Shown here: positions 6,372 to 7,135 of the stretch, piece by piece
How the letters are laid out: the number at the start of each line of letters is the position of its first letter
Numbering within the stretch: position 1 is the stretch's first letter
From: Dehalococcoidales bacterium
GTDB lineage: Bacteria; Chloroflexota; Dehalococcoidia; Dehalococcoidales; UBA5760
Assembly (NCBI GenBank): GCA_030640485.1
Contig: DAOWJG010000029.1
Location: 1-7,135 of the forward strand
DNA length: 7,135 bases
Direction of reading: 5' to 3'
Notes under the pieces: model-generated
Told to the model about the DNA's origin: nothing
What the model saw: the letters and a program-made list of their open reading frames with translations, nothing else
The model's database searches: none
Translations under genes and position numbers: made by a program

Positions 6372-6401
6372 TTGACACCATAGAGGTAACCAACCTAATA
6401 T
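6372..6401 (+). promoter_or_regulatory. Sigma-70-type promoter for the DUF4342 and GYD genes
   Basis: TTGACA (6372-6377) matches the -35 consensus exactly. Eighteen bases further is TAATAT (6396-6401), a moderate -10. The start would be near 6408, giving a leader of about 50 bases that carries the SD sequence of the next gene. It is divergent from the argF promoter about 50 bases away. Confidence 0.55.
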
Positions 6402-6445
6402 GCCTATAGCTTGGCGAGAAATTATGCCTGAGCCATGCAGGATAA

Positions 6446-6451
6446 AGGAGG
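6446..6451 (+). promoter_or_regulatory. Shine-Dalgarno AGGAGG that sets the DUF4342 start
   Basis: AGGAGG, within AAAGGAGG, lies five bases before the ATG at 6457. It favours that start over the upstream in-frame ATGs at 6400 and 6424. The ATG at 6400 also overlaps the predicted -10 element. Confidence 0.85.
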
Positions 6452-6456
6452 CGGAA

Positions 6457-6711
6457 ATGAGCACTGAGGAAAAGTTCACCGTATCGGGAAGCCAGTTGGT
6501 TGATAAGGTCAAGCAACTGATACACGAAGGTAACATCAGAAGGGTGCGCGTGCTCCACGAAGGGCGAACGGTACTGGAGATTCCACTGTCAATAGGGGCG
6601 CCAGCGGCGGCAGTAACGATTATGGTAGCTCCGGTTCTGGCTGCGCTGGGCGCTTTTGCTGCCCTGGTAACCGAATGTACCATTGAGGTCGAGAAGATAG
6701 AAAAATCATAG
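6457..6711 (+). CDS. DUF4342 domain protein (small, unknown function)
   Basis: The 84-residue product matches the DUF4342 pattern as I know it: an N-terminal amphipathic part (EEKFTVSGSQLVDKVKQLIHEG, about 4-25, with VSGxxLVDKVKxLIHEGN), a short beta region (RRVRVLHEGRTVLEIPLSIG, 28-47), a hydrophobic segment (49-71, rich in Ala and Val) and the closing TECTIEVEK at 72-80. It fills the whole family length. The hydrophobic segment could be one membrane-spanning helix, with the N-terminal part probably in the cytoplasm. No biochemical role is known to me. The start is fixed by the strong AGGAGG. The GYD gene follows after 54 bases with no terminator, so they are probably co-transcribed from the promoter at 6372. 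Confidence 0.88.
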   Translation: MSTEEKFTVSGSQLVDKVKQLIHEGNIRRVRVLHEGRTVLEIPLSIGAPAAAVTIMVAPVLAALGAFAALVTECTIEVEKIEKS

Positions 6712-6765
6712 TAGAAAAAGTTACTGTAAAAGAGTGAAAGAGGTATTCAAGAGAGGAGGCGCAAC

Positions 6766-7011
6766 ATGGTGTTCGTAACGCTTTTATCGCCAAAGGGAAA
6801 GGGGGCTGAAGCGGCCAACTATCTCAAGGAACTCAAGGCTCCGGCAGGCATTACCATCCGTGATGTCTATTTCACCCTTGGTCGCTACGATGGCGTAATC
6901 GTCTTTGAGGCTCCAGACGCAAACAAAGCCATGAGCTTTGTTATGGCAACAGGGCTTGCCACTGATTATACCGCTGAGACCCTTACCGCCATCCCAGCCA
7001 AGGAACTGTGA
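6766..7011 (+). CDS. GYD-domain protein
   Basis: The 81-residue product fits the small GYD family: a first strand (VFVTLLSP, 2-9), a helix with GAEAANYLKEL (13-23), the strand TIRDVYFTLGRYDGVIVFEAPD at 30-51 with the characteristic GRYD (39-42), a helix (NKAMSFVMATG, 53-63) and a closing strand with ETLTAI (71-76). This is a ferredoxin-like fold of the dimeric alpha/beta-barrel kind. The family has no firmly assigned function to my knowledge, and none can be read here. AGAGGAGG (6752-6759) lies six bases before the ATG, so translation should be efficient. It follows the DUF4342 gene and precedes polA. Confidence 0.88.
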   Translation: MVFVTLLSPKGKGAEAANYLKELKAPAGITIRDVYFTLGRYDGVIVFEAPDANKAMSFVMATGLATDYTAETLTAIPAKEL

Positions 7012-7022
7012 GAATGTCCTAG

Positions 7023-7041
7023 TGGCTAAAGCCAGCTTTTT
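7023..7041 (+). terminator. Possible weak intrinsic terminator after the GYD gene
   Basis: TGGC (7023-7026) pairs with GCCA (7031-7034) around TAAA, and five T follow at 7037-7041. The stem is only four base pairs, weak for a terminator. The position is right: between the GYD stop and a separate polA promoter. Confidence 0.3.
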
Positions 7042-7053
7042 ACCCCACCACTC

Positions 7054-7062
7054 TGCTATAAT
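7054..7062 (+). promoter_or_regulatory. Extended -10 promoter of polA, predicted leaderless
   Basis: TGCTATAAT is a perfect extended -10. Six bases (7063-7068) separate it from the polA ATG, so the predicted transcription start is the A of the start codon. There is no convincing -35 hexamer and no SD sequence. Confidence 0.7.
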
Positions 7063-7068
7063 GTACTC

Positions 7069-7135
7069 ATGAAAAAGCCGCTGCTGGTGCTGTTTGATGG
7101 CAATGCGCTGATTCACCGCGCCTTCCACGCCCTGC
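7069..7135 (+). CDS. polA: DNA polymerase I, N-terminal fragment (start of the 5'-3' exonuclease domain)
   Basis: Only 22 codons are inside the window. They begin MKKPLLVLFDGNALIHRAF, which matches the start of bacterial Pol I (LLVLIDGxALxYRAFHAL type). The aspartate of FDG (residue 10) is the first metal ligand of the FEN-like 5' nuclease, and the RAFHAL helix is typical. Pol I fills gaps and removes RNA primers in replication and repair. A stand-alone 5'-3' exonuclease of the same family starts similarly, so with this little sequence it cannot be fully excluded. The ATG is preceded by an extended -10 element and no SD site. Confidence 0.82.
   Translation, partial: MKKPLLVLFDGNALIHRAFHAL

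Noticed and set aside
6304..6683. Minus-strand open frames opposite the DUF4342 gene
   Set aside because: They overlap a gene with family resemblance, a strong SD site and a promoter; their translations look like random sequence.
1..7135. CRISPR array, tRNA, rRNA, riboswitch, prophage or transposon remnants
   Set aside because: No spaced direct repeats, tRNA-like cloverleaf, conserved rRNA stretch, transposase or integrase motif was seen on reading both strands; a tRNA or covariance-model scan would be the decisive test.

Overview
The window is an ordinary bacterial housekeeping region with eight complete protein genes and two genes cut by its ends. Gene content and protein style suggest a Chloroflexota relative, probably the Dehalococcoidia. 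That placement is my inference from remembered resemblance (the GpsA and PlsY motif variants, the polyproline DnaK tail, the DUF4342 and GYD genes); no search was run. I see no rRNA, tRNA, CRISPR array, insertion sequence, integrase or toxin-antitoxin pair.

Layout. Positions 2-217 (+) are the C-terminal tail of DnaK with a run of twelve prolines. A 99-base gap follows, holding a perfect 9-bp hairpin and a short palindromic repeat, and then a full type I DnaJ (317-1390, +). Convergent to dnaJ is a block on the minus strand, read right to left: argF (ornithine carbamoyltransferase), an unrecognised two-helix membrane protein, a 136-base gap with a second copy of the palindromic repeat, der (ribosome-assembly GTPase), plsY and gpsA. 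plsY and gpsA work in sequence: GpsA makes sn-glycerol 3-phosphate from dihydroxyacetone phosphate, and PlsY acylates it to lysophosphatidate, the first committed steps of phospholipid synthesis. der and plsY share an ATGA overlap and are probably translationally coupled. From 6308 rightwards the plus strand carries a DUF4342 gene, a GYD-domain gene and the first 22 codons of polA (DNA polymerase I).

Expression signals. The two small plus-strand genes and the membrane-protein gene have clear Shine-Dalgarno (SD) sequences. argF and polA have none; each has an extended -10 element (TGnTATAcT or TGnTATAAT) only 6-7 bases before the ATG, which predicts leaderless mRNAs. The argF/DUF4342 gap is a compact divergent promoter region.

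Nothing here looks like a new multi-gene system. The points most worth a second look are the two predicted leaderless transcripts, the loss of the HCLP cysteine in ArgF (it reads HPLP), the unrecognised membrane protein between argF and der, and the two related hairpin repeats between genes.
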